The notes beneath the pieces were generated by a model. It had not been told where the DNA came from. It searched no databases and saw only the letters and a list, made by a program, of their open reading frames with translations. This document shows positions 1 to 6,022 of a DNA stretch of 14,328 bases, piece by piece. Within the stretch, counting starts at the first letter, position 1. The number at the start of each line of letters is the position of its first letter. A program made the translations under genes and the position numbers. This DNA is from Candidatus Saccharibacteria bacterium UBA3749 (GTDB lineage: Bacteria > Patescibacteriota > Saccharimonadia > Saccharimonadales > Saccharimonadaceae): assembly GCA_002371235.1 (NCBI GenBank), contig DFGN01000022.1:1-14328 (forward strand). Reading direction: 5' to 3'.

Positions 1-47
1 CTTGTGTCTGTTTTTTCGAACGCGCAAAGTTAGAATCTAAGATTTGC

Positions 48-80
48 TTGACATATCAATATGGTAGTGTATCATATAAT
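48..80 (+). promoter_or_regulatory. Predicted promoter of the first surface-protein gene
   Basis: A consensus -35 hexamer TTGACA lies at 48-53 and a consensus -10 TATAAT at 75-80. The spacer between them is 21 bases, longer than the usual 16-18. A weaker -10, TATCAT at 70-75, would give a 16-base spacer. The TATAAT choice is favoured because the paralog at the window end has the same layout: GTAT, two bases, TATAAT, one base, AACA. About 67 bases separate the -10 from the start codon. Promoter function is inferred from sequence only. Confidence 0.5.
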
Positions 81-147
81 TAACACTAGCAGTATCCTTT
101 TTAACGTGCTAGGTAAGTTTTAACAGAAGAAAGGAATCATACATATA

Positions 148-2094
148 ATGAAAGTAAACATAGTCACTAACCATCATGAGGTTTCATTTTGGCCCTTTCT
201 CCTTTCTCTTCTTAGTCTAACCACAATATCTGCTTCTATATTATTATCTACTTATGTCTCGGCTAATGGTGATTCTGCTGTGGGTCAAATTGGCATTACT
301 GTACCTATTGCCTGCACTATGTCTGGTACCGGTATGAATTCTCATAATGCCGAGATCAATAATGGACAATATAGCTCTGCTATTGGAGAAACTATAATCA
401 AGGCTGTCTGTAACGATAATGAAGGCTTTGCTATCTATGCAGCTGGATATACAGGAAATGAAATAGGTGGAGAGAATAGTAATAAACTAGTCGGAACAAC
501 AGCCAGTAGTAATGCAACTATAGAATCAGGTATCGCTACAGCTGCTGGTAATCCTGATATATCTAACTGGGCAATGAAACTACAAATAACACAAGACTCT
601 GGAGATACCACAGGAACAAATGCTTTCACGATTGATTCTGCTCCCAATGTAGATCTTCCAAGTCAAGCAGAACAATCTGCAACACCAGTCTCATTCTCTG
701 AGTACCACGTAGTCCCAAACGAATACGTTAAAGTCGCTCATAAGAACTCTGGTACCGATATGGCTGAAACTACTGGTGGAGTTAAACTAACTACTACTTA
801 TGCTGCTTATATCTCTAAGACTCAACCGGCGGATACATATAGTGGGCAGGTTATTTATACTCTGGTTCATCCAAGCAATCATGAGGCACCGATTGCTAAT
901 CCTGCTATGCTAGATACCGGAAAAACAGTTAACTCTAAATTGAAATCTCTTGCCGCTACGGTTGTAAATGGTGAAGAAACCACCATTACTCCAGAATTTG
1001 ACCCAAGTGGTAACTATGATCGGGATTACGGATATGATGGATATATTAAATCCATTAGTGTCCACTTAAAAACCCCTGCCCCTGCAGATTTTAATCCCTC
1101 CGAAATGAACACTATTTCAACTACGGCATCCAAGAAACCGATCTATATCGTCTTCGATAATACTAACGATGCTGGTATTATGCATTTCTATACAGAAGGA
1201 GAAAAAATCTTCCTACCCTCTGATTCATCTTTTATGTTTTATCTCTTCGCCAATCTTTCTGAGATTTCTGGTATTTCCGATTGGGATACTTCCAACGCGA
1301 CAAACATGAGCTACATGTTCTCTAACGCCGACTACTCCGCCACCACCTGGTCTATTGGCGATCTCTCTTCCTGGAATACTTCCAACGTGACAAACATGAG
1401 CTACATGTTCTATTTTGCCGGCTCCTCCGCTACCACCTTTACTTTGAATCTCTCTTCCTGGAATACTTCCAACGTGACAAACATGAGCTACATGTTCTCT
1501 GGTGCCGGCAGCTCCGCCACCACCTGGTCTATTGGCGATCTCTCTTCCTGGAATACTTCTAACGTGACAGATATGAGCGGGATGCTCTCTTGTGCCAGCT
1601 ACTCTGCCACTACCTGGTCTATTGGCGATCTCTCTTCCTGGAATACTTCTAACGTGACAAACATGAGCAGAATGTTTTATTATGCCGGCAGCTCCGTCAC
1701 TACCTTTACTTTGGATCTCTCTTCCTGGAATACTTCTAACGTGACAAACATGAGCTACATGTTCGCTAGCGTCGGCAGCTCCGCCACTACCTTTACTTTG
1801 AATCTCTCTTCCTGGAATACTTCTAACGTGACAAACATGAGCTACATGTTCGATTATGCCGGCCGCTTCGCCACCACCTTTACTTTGGATCTCTCCTCCT
1901 GGAATACTTCCAACGTGACAAACATGAGCTCGATGTTCTCTAACGCCGGCCGCTCCGATGCCACCTGGTCTGTAACCATCCCTCAAACAAACGGGAATAG
2001 TATTAACAATACTACTAGCCGTCTTTATGGACAAACTACCTCTAAATATGCAGCTCCTCGATCCGGCAAATCTTTCACCATCGCCCAGCCATAA
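148..2094 (+). CDS. Exported surface protein with eight DUF285 (BspA-type) repeats
   Basis: A 648-aa protein predicted to be exported and surface-exposed. A hydrophobic segment at about residues 15-37 ends in STYVSA, a plausible signal peptidase I site after Ala39. Residues 40-110 form a domain with Cys56 and Cys88 that recurs in the partial gene at the window end. Residues 110-370 are a Thr/Ser-rich region that I cannot assign. Residues 379-610 hold eight repeats of 29-30 residues whose core reads WNTSNVTNMSYMF (Trp379, 409, 438, 468, 498, 527, 556, 585), the signature of the DUF285/BspA leucine-rich-like family. That family occurs in bacterial adhesins and surface proteins. The C-terminus ends GKSFTIAQP, with no LPXTG motif and no C-terminal membrane helix, so anchoring is unclear. 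The ATG has AAAGGA upstream at 130-135. An adhesin or host-contact role is inference. Confidence 0.85.
   Translation: MKVNIVTNHHEVSFWPFLLSLLSLTTISASILLSTYVSANGDSAVGQIGITVPIACTMSGTGMNSHNAEINNGQYSSAIGETIIKAVCNDNEGFAIYAAGYTGNEIGGENSNKLVGTTASSNATIESGIATAAGNPDISNWAMKLQITQDSGDTTGTNAFTIDSAPNVDLPSQAEQSATPVSFSEYHVVPNEYVKVAHKNSGTDMAETTGGVKLTTTYAAYISKTQPADTYSGQVIYTLVHPSNHEAPIANPAMLDTGKTVNSKLKSLAATVVNGEETTITPEFDPSGNYDRDYGYDGYIKSISVHLKTPAPADFNPSEMNTISTTASKKPIYIVFDNTNDAGIMHFYTEGEKIFLPSDSSFMFYLFANLSEISGISDWDTSNATNMSYMFSNADYSATTWSIGDLSSWNTSNVTNMSYMFYFAGSSATTFTLNLSSWNTSNVTNMSYMFSGAGSSATTWSIGDLSSWNTSNVTDMSGMLSCASYSATTWSIGDLSSWNTSNVTNMSRMFYYAGSSVTTFTLDLSSWNTSNVTNMSYMFASVGSSATTFTLNLSSWNTSNVTNMSYMFDYAGRFATTFTLDLSSWNTSNVTNMSSMFSNAGRSDATWSVTIPQTNGNSINNTTSRLYGQTTSKYAAPRSGKSFTIAQP
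1279..1974 (+). repeat. Tandem 87/90-bp coding repeats (eight units)
   Basis: Eight in-frame units encode the DUF285 repeats. Each has a nearly invariant core of about 48 bases (coding LSSWNTSNVTNMSYMF) and a variable linker. The linkers come in two kinds, one coding TTWSIGD (90-bp unit) and one coding TTFTLN or TTFTLD (87-bp unit). Units four, five and eight differ in the core's end. Five units carry the inverted repeat AACATG-AGCTA-CATGTT. Identity at DNA level, including shared silent positions, points to recent duplication or gene conversion between units. Confidence 0.9.
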
Positions 2095-2260
2095 AGCATT
2101 GTTAATGATATGACCAAGTATTGCTAATAATTCGTAATACTAATAATAACAACGCTTCCTTTTGGTACTATTTTAGCTTCTACTTAGACCATAGAATAGC
2201 GAAGAACCGTGCTATGTTTTGCTTGATATCTCCTGCGAATGTAACTAGTATTGCGACCCC
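2095..2260. other. Intergenic region with only weak hairpins
   Basis: An AT-rich stretch between the surface-protein gene and the ribosomal-protein promoter. I see no open frame of interest. Two weak inverted repeats occur: 2117-2124 with 2134-2141 (eight pairs including one G-U), and ATAGC at 2196-2200 with GCTAT at 2211-2215, followed by a short TTTT. Either could end transcription of the upstream gene, but neither has the GC-rich stem and long T-tract of a convincing intrinsic terminator. Confidence 0.35.
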
Positions 2261-2288
2261 TTGCTTTTTCTCACCTTAGTGATATAAT
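2261..2288 (+). promoter_or_regulatory. Extended -10 promoter of the rpsF operon
   Basis: TTGCTT at 2261-2266 serves as -35 and TATAAT at 2283-2288 as -10, with a 16-base spacer. TG at 2280-2281 one base before the hexamer makes an extended -10 (TGnTATAAT). Transcription would start near 2295, just before the hairpin leader. Confidence 0.7.
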
Positions 2289-2300
2289 TATACTAATATC

Positions 2301-2366
2301 AGCTCAACAAATGAGCCAACCCGGCATAGTGTGCCCGGAGAGCTGCATTTGTTTTAACCAAAGGAG
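2301..2366 (+). promoter_or_regulatory. Probable S6:S18-binding leader RNA
   Basis: The rpsF 5' leader folds into a two-part hairpin. The outer stem pairs AACAAATG (2306-2313) with CATTTGTT (2346-2353), then AGC (2314-2316) with GCT (2342-2344), leaving G2345 bulged. The inner hairpin pairs GGCA (2323-2326) with TGCC (2332-2335) around loop TAGTG. An unpaired or alternatively paired CCGG lies on both sides. Known rpsF leaders in many bacteria use a stem with an internal loop carrying a conserved CCG, mimicking the 16S rRNA site, to bind the S6:S18 complex and repress the operon. The location, architecture and CCG fit that element. The Shine-Dalgarno AAAGGAG (2360-2366) lies just beyond the stem. 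Confidence 0.6.
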
Positions 2367-2371
2367 TAATC

Positions 2372-2734
2372 ATGAAAGATTATGAACTTACAGTTCTGTT
2401 TCATCCCGATCTCGAGATGAATCTAGATCCAGCCTTAGACAAGGTGAAGAAAATCATCACGTCTAATGGTGGCGAAATCACCAAGGAAGAGGCCGACGGT
2501 AAGAAACGTCTTGCCTACGAACTCGGTGGTCAGAATTACGCCATCTACTATTATTTTGAGCTAGCGTTGCCAGCCGAGGCCCCAGCCAAGCTGTCATCTA
2601 CGCTCAATATTACCGATGAGGTATTGCGCTATCTCTTGGTTCGTGCAGACGCTCGAAGAGCAAAGCAGGAGGAACAGCAGGAGGCATCGGAAGAGGATAA
2701 ATCAACCAAATCAACCGAAGAAAAAGGAGAATAA
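2372..2734 (+). CDS. rpsF: 30S ribosomal protein bS6
   Basis: A 120-aa bS6, which binds 16S rRNA in the platform of the small subunit as a dimer with bS18. Family landmarks are YELTVLFHPD near the N-terminus, DGKKRLAYE at about 42-50, and NITDEVLRYLLVR at about 79-91. The last 25 or so residues are a charged Glu/Lys/Ser tail, as is common in S6. The ATG has AAAGGAG five bases upstream. It is the first gene of the rpsF-ssb-rpsR order conserved across many bacteria, and ssb follows after three bases. Its translation is probably controlled by the hairpin leader upstream. Confidence 0.97.
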   Translation: MKDYELTVLFHPDLEMNLDPALDKVKKIITSNGGEITKEEADGKKRLAYELGGQNYAIYYYFELALPAEAPAKLSSTLNITDEVLRYLLVRADARRAKQEEQQEASEEDKSTKSTEEKGE

Positions 2735-2737
2735 TTT

Positions 2738-3196
2738 ATGCGCGGTTTTAGTAAAGCAATTGTAGCTGGTAATATCACACGTGACCCAGAGCTTCGTACG
2801 ACAGCTAATGGTTCGACCGTCTGTGGCTTCACGGTAGCAGTTAATCGTACTTATCGCGATGCCAGTGGCGAGCAGAAAGAGGACGTCTCGTTTATCGATT
2901 GTTCATCTTGGGGTAAGTTAGCCGAAATGGTCAGTCAGTACGCCAAAAAAGGTAGCGGCGTTCTCGTATCTGGTCGTCTTGACCAGCGCAGCTGGGAGGA
3001 TAAAACCGATGGCAAGAAACGCTCTCGTGTCGAGATAGTCGTTGAAGATTTCAACTTTATCGGCTCATCAAGTCGCGATAATTCTTCAAGTAGCTACGAT
3101 GGTGGTTCTGCATCAAACAGTCAGTCGTCAGACTCTGGTAGTGCTCCAGATGACATTCCGGACGGTGAGATTGATTTAAGTGAAGTACCATTTTAA
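2738..3196 (+). CDS. ssb: Single-stranded DNA-binding protein
   Basis: A 152-aa SSB. It coats single-stranded DNA during replication, repair and recombination and recruits partner proteins through its C-terminal tip. The OB-fold covers about residues 1-107, with the typical start (FSKAIVAGNITRDPELR), the FTVAVNR strand and the WGKLAE segment. A Ser/Gly-rich disordered linker follows (about 110-140). The end, IDLSEVPF, is a recognisable variant of the acidic DDDIPF tip used for protein binding. The Shine-Dalgarno AAAGGAG lies within the end of rpsF, so the two genes are closely coupled. Its place between rpsF and rpsR is the widespread bacterial arrangement. Confidence 0.96.
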   Translation: MRGFSKAIVAGNITRDPELRTTANGSTVCGFTVAVNRTYRDASGEQKEDVSFIDCSSWGKLAEMVSQYAKKGSGVLVSGRLDQRSWEDKTDGKKRSRVEIVVEDFNFIGSSSRDNSSSSYDGGSASNSQSSDSGSAPDDIPDGEIDLSEVPF

Positions 3197-3223
3197 TAAA
3201 CCTTAAAACGAAGGAAGGAAATA

Positions 3224-3418
3224 ATGAAAAAACTAAAGAAAGATCCAAATCTTTATTTCGACTATCGCGACGCTAAGTCACTTGGTCGTTATATTGATAG
3301 TTATGGCCGCATTGAGCCTATCGCTAAGACTGGCCTGTCTGCCAAGCAACAACGTCAATTAGCTGTTGCAGTTAAGCGTGCACGTCATCTAGCACTGTTA
3401 CCATTTATTACTAAATAA
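3224..3418 (+). CDS. rpsR: 30S ribosomal protein bS18
   Basis: A 64-aa bS18, the partner of bS6 in the 30S platform. The core GRIEPIAKTGLSAKQQRQL followed by KRARHLALLPF matches the family signature. It is about 10 residues shorter than typical bS18, mostly at the N-terminus, and has no cysteines, so it is a zinc-free form. A strong purine-rich Shine-Dalgarno region (GAAGGAAGG) precedes the ATG. The gene is followed eight bases later by efp. Confidence 0.95.
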   Translation: MKKLKKDPNLYFDYRDAKSLGRYIDSYGRIEPIAKTGLSAKQQRQLAVAVKRARHLALLPFITK

Positions 3419-3426
3419 GGAGCAAA

Positions 3427-3987
3427 ATGTACGGACCAACAGATCTAAAGAAAAACACTCTTATCACTTTAGACGGGCAGCCGTATAAGGTGGTGGAATA
3501 CTCACAGAAAGTTATGGGCCGCGGTGGCTCTATCGTGAACGTCAAAGTCAAGAATCTCATCACTGGAGCCTTGCTTCCGAAGACTTTCAAAGGACAAGAA
3601 AAGATTGAACCAGCCGAAGTTACCACCAAGAAGGTGCAATATCTCTATCGTGATGATGAGAAATTCTACTTCATGGACCCAGAATCATTCGAGCAGTATG
3701 AATTATCAGCCGACATGGTTGGTGATGCTAAGGATTTTATGCGCGATGGCGACGAGATGGAGATCCAGTTTTATAATGGTACGCCTATTAATTTGGCTTT
3801 ACCTAAAAACATATGGCTTGCTGTTACCTATACCGAAACTGCAGTAAAGGGTGATACCACGACTTCTGTCATGAAAGACGCTACCTTGGAAACTGGTGTA
3901 GTTATTAAAGTTCCAGCTTTCATTAAGCAGGGCGACATTGTATCGGTGGATACTGACACCTATGCCTATCGTGAGCGCAAGAAATAA
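3427..3987 (+). CDS. efp: Translation elongation factor P with Arg32 at the loop tip
   Basis: A 186-aa EF-P. It binds ribosomes between the P and E sites and relieves stalling at consecutive prolines. The N-terminal KOW-like domain (about 1-62) and two OB domains (about 65-125 and 130-186) are in the usual order. Landmarks are TYTETAVKGDT (about 134-144) and the closing TGVVIKVPAFIKQGDIVSVDT. At the tip of the first domain, where E. coli has Lys34 in PGKGQ, this protein has MGRGG with Arg32. Arginine at this place is rhamnosylated by EarP in some proteobacteria. Whether it is modified here is unknown. A GGAG Shine-Dalgarno sits directly after the rpsR stop. The 3' end overlaps the next gene. 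Confidence 0.96.
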   Translation: MYGPTDLKKNTLITLDGQPYKVVEYSQKVMGRGGSIVNVKVKNLITGALLPKTFKGQEKIEPAEVTTKKVQYLYRDDEKFYFMDPESFEQYELSADMVGDAKDFMRDGDEMEIQFYNGTPINLALPKNIWLAVTYTETAVKGDTTTSVMKDATLETGVVIKVPAFIKQGDIVSVDTDTYAYRERKK

Positions 3988-4633
3988 TACCCCGGGTGAG
4001 AAGGGGGCTCACCCACCGGTGCGGGGCTATCAAAAAATTTCGCATGCTGCGAGAGTCCTTAATTTTGATTTTCGCGGCAAAACAGTTCTCGACATCGGGT
4101 CCTCTACCGGTGGCTTTACGAAATACGCCCTAGATCATGGCGCTGTTAAAGTTATCGCCGTAGAGAAGGGAACCAATCAAATGATGTCTCCACTCCGAGA
4201 TGATCCTAGAGTCGAGCTCCACGAGAAGACGGATATTTTTGATGTTAAGATAAATAATGACGTTGCTTCGTCGCAAGCAGGCAATAATACCGCCAATCAT
4301 CTAAATAGTCGCGCCAAAACAATAATCTGTGTGCCAGATACAATCGTAGCCGATGTGTCATTTGTTTCTTTAACACGTGTTTTGTCCCATGCAAAATCCA
4401 GTCTTGCCGATCAGCATACGAGTTTTCTTGTGATGTTGAAGCCCCAATTTGAAGCCGACCCAAATCAATTATCAAATGGTATCGTCAAAAACGAGCGCAT
4501 TAGGCGTGACATCATCAAGAAATTCGAATTCTGGCTAAAGCAGCACGGTTTTGTGATTGTTGACAAGTGCGACAATGATTTATCTGGCAAGCATGGAAAC
4601 ATCGAAAGGTTTTATTATCTTACCATTATATGA
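3962..4633 (+). CDS. TlyA/FtsJ-type rRNA 2'-O-methyltransferase without S4 domain
   Basis: A SAM-dependent methyltransferase of the TlyA/FtsJ type, likely acting on ribosomal RNA. From the ATG at 3962 it is 223 aa. The SAM-binding motif is LDIGSSTGGFT (about 43-53). A putative K-D-K-E catalytic set is Lys25 (in VRGYQK), Asp131 (ADVSF), Lys160 (LKPQFEA) and Glu215 (GKHGNIE). Full-length TlyA proteins are about 270 aa with an N-terminal S4 RNA-binding domain, and that domain is absent. There is also an extra segment at about 97-125. The start is uncertain: TTG 3938, ATG 3962 and GTG 3971 all overlap efp, and GTG 4019 has AAGGGGG upstream. I prefer 3962 because the family's conserved block begins just before 4019. 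The stop overlaps the next start (ATGA). Confidence 0.85.
   Translation: MPIVSARNNTPGEKGAHPPVRGYQKISHAARVLNFDFRGKTVLDIGSSTGGFTKYALDHGAVKVIAVEKGTNQMMSPLRDDPRVELHEKTDIFDVKINNDVASSQAGNNTANHLNSRAKTIICVPDTIVADVSFVSLTRVLSHAKSSLADQHTSFLVMLKPQFEADPNQLSNGIVKNERIRRDIIKKFEFWLKQHGFVIVDKCDNDLSGKHGNIERFYYLTII
3994..4014 (+). other. Perfect inverted repeat at the efp/tlyA-like junction
   Basis: GGGTGAG (3994-4000) pairs with CTCACCC (4008-4014) around the loop AAGGGGG. It begins six bases after the efp stop and lies inside the 5' end of the methyltransferase frame. No T-tract follows, so it is not a classical terminator. In RNA it could tune translation of the downstream gene or reduce read-through. Confidence 0.5.
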
Positions 4634-4881
4634 AAAGAGAACTAGTGATTCATGGAATATACCGACATTTTAAAGGCAATTCGTATATCGTAGAGGACGT
4701 TGCAATTGATTCGGAAACGAACGATAAGCTCGTGATATATCGAGCGCTTTACGGAGATGGCCTGCTATATGCACGACCATTAGAGATGTTTCTTGGTCCA
4801 GTAGATAGTAAAAAATATCCAGACGTGAAACAGAAATGGCGATTTGAGCTGGTTACAAATAATTCCGCTATGGCCAAATAA
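4630..4881 (+). CDS. DUF1653 family protein
   Basis: An 83-aa protein of the DUF1653 family, whose function is unknown. The family signature is clear: HGIYRHFKGNSYIVEDVAIDSET near the N-terminus, then LVIYRALYGDG, RPLEMFLG and a C-terminal RFEL. It is predicted cytoplasmic, with no signal or membrane segment. The start overlaps the stop of the methyltransferase gene by four bases (ATGA) and has no good Shine-Dalgarno at normal spacing, so translation is probably coupled. It is the last gene of the ribosomal-protein operon. The product may relate to translation or nucleic acid processing by context, but this is weak. Confidence 0.9.
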   Translation: MKRELVIHGIYRHFKGNSYIVEDVAIDSETNDKLVIYRALYGDGLLYARPLEMFLGPVDSKKYPDVKQKWRFELVTNNSAMAK

Positions 4882-4938
4882 AAATCTCCATTCTGGTCTG
4901 AATATGCCAATGGTTCTGCTATGGTCGAAGAATAATGC

Positions 4939-4966
4939 TTGCATTTTCTGGCAAAATGCTTATAAT
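4939..4966 (+). promoter_or_regulatory. Predicted pilM promoter with inverted repeat in the spacer
   Basis: TTGCAT (4939-4944) as -35 and TATAAT (4961-4966) as -10 are 16 bases apart. The perfect inverted repeat GCATTTT (4941-4947) / AAAATGC (4953-4959) fills the spacer. The pilM ATG begins at 4976, nine bases after the -10, so the transcript would have almost no leader. The inverted repeat could be an operator, or it could end read-through from the upstream operon. Confidence 0.6.
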
Positions 4967-4975
4967 TAATATTAT

Positions 4976-6022
4976 ATGAATTTATTGCATGGCGTGGGCG
5001 ACTTCTTCTCACTAGACATTGGTACAAATTCGATGCGAATCGTACAGCTTTCTGGTAATCAGCAGCATGGTTGGACCTTGCAGAAGTTTGCCTATGTCCC
5101 AATCGATCAGAAGTTAACTCAAGACTCATCTGATCTCGGTAAGAAGCGTCTCGGTGAGGCAATTCTAGGTGCCGTAGAGCAAGCTGGTATTAAAACTAAG
5201 AATATTGCGTTGGGGCTTCCAGCCAGTAAGACTTTTACTTCCATCGTGGAGACAGAGACCTTACCGGAGAAGGAGCTTAAGAAATCATTCAAATATGAGA
5301 TAGATAAATATGTTCCTATGGCCATGAGCGATGCCAAGGCCGACTACGTTATTTTAGGTGTCAGTCCGAATGATCCGGCTAAGACCGAAGTTCTCGTTAG
5401 TTCTGTAGCTAAGGAATACGCTGAATCCAATATGGAAATGATCGAAAAGACCGGCCTCAATATTATTGCCATGGAGCCAGAGCCTCTTGCTATGGCTCGC
5501 GCCCTCGCTATTCCAGGCGCTATGGATGCTACCATGATTGTAGATTTTGGTGAGAAATCCACTGATCTTGTTATTGTCTATAAGAATCAGCCTCGCCTCG
5601 TTCGTTCAATCCCGGGCGGATTTGGTATTTTAGTAAAGGCTGTTGCTAATGGGCTTAACGTCAGGGAAGACCAAGCCCGACAATTCATCCTTAAATTCGG
5701 TCTCGACCAAAATCAAGTCGAAGGCCAGGTTTTTGCTGTACTTAACTCCCACCTCGATAACTATGCTTCCGAGCTTGCAAAATCTGTACGTTTCTTCCAA
5801 ACCAAATATATCAATGGCAAGGTTGGAGGTATAGTTCTTTCAGGCTATGGCGGCATGATTCCACTATTCCCAGAGTATATCGAATCCAAGACTGGCATCT
5901 CTTCCATGTGTGGCAATCCATGGCAACTCGTTCGCGCAACACCCGAACAACAGCGTATGCTTTCTAGTGTTGCTAGTGAGTTTGCGGTTGCAATTGGTTT
6001 ATCAGAAAGGAGCAACGACTAA
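4976..6022 (+). CDS. pilM: Type IV pilus assembly protein PilM
   Basis: A 348-aa actin-like ATPase of the PilM family, cytoplasmic, which recruits the N-terminal tail of PilN and links the alignment complex to the motors. Family features seen are SLDIGTNSMRIVQL at about 12-25 (phosphate 1 motif), YEIDKYVPM at about 107-115, VDFGEKSTDLVIV at 189-201 (second nucleotide-binding loop) and GGIVLSGYGG at about 284-293 (adenosine motif). Length is typical (about 350 aa). No Shine-Dalgarno precedes the ATG, and the -10 box ends nine bases before it, suggesting a nearly leaderless message. The stop overlaps the pilN start by one base (TAATG). Confidence 0.95.
   Translation: MNLLHGVGDFFSLDIGTNSMRIVQLSGNQQHGWTLQKFAYVPIDQKLTQDSSDLGKKRLGEAILGAVEQAGIKTKNIALGLPASKTFTSIVETETLPEKELKKSFKYEIDKYVPMAMSDAKADYVILGVSPNDPAKTEVLVSSVAKEYAESNMEMIEKTGLNIIAMEPEPLAMARALAIPGAMDATMIVDFGEKSTDLVIVYKNQPRLVRSIPGGFGILVKAVANGLNVREDQARQFILKFGLDQNQVEGQVFAVLNSHLDNYASELAKSVRFFQTKYINGKVGGIVLSGYGGMIPLFPEYIESKTGISSMCGNPWQLVRATPEQQRMLSSVASEFAVAIGLSERSND

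Noticed and set aside
1300..1322. Repeated inverted repeat AACATG-AGCTA-CATGTT as a regulatory or recombination site
   Set aside because: It occurs in five of the eight units but is explained by the codons for the NMSYMF core, so it needs no separate function.
1279..1974. A CRISPR-like array
   Set aside because: The repeats are 87/90 bp, in frame within one gene, and encode a known protein repeat. There are no unique spacers of regular size.
1225..2034. A 269-codon open frame on the minus strand opposite the repeats
   Set aside because: It mirrors the repeat units of the plus-strand gene. Its openness follows from the repeated codon pattern, and it has no independent start signal or recognisable domain.
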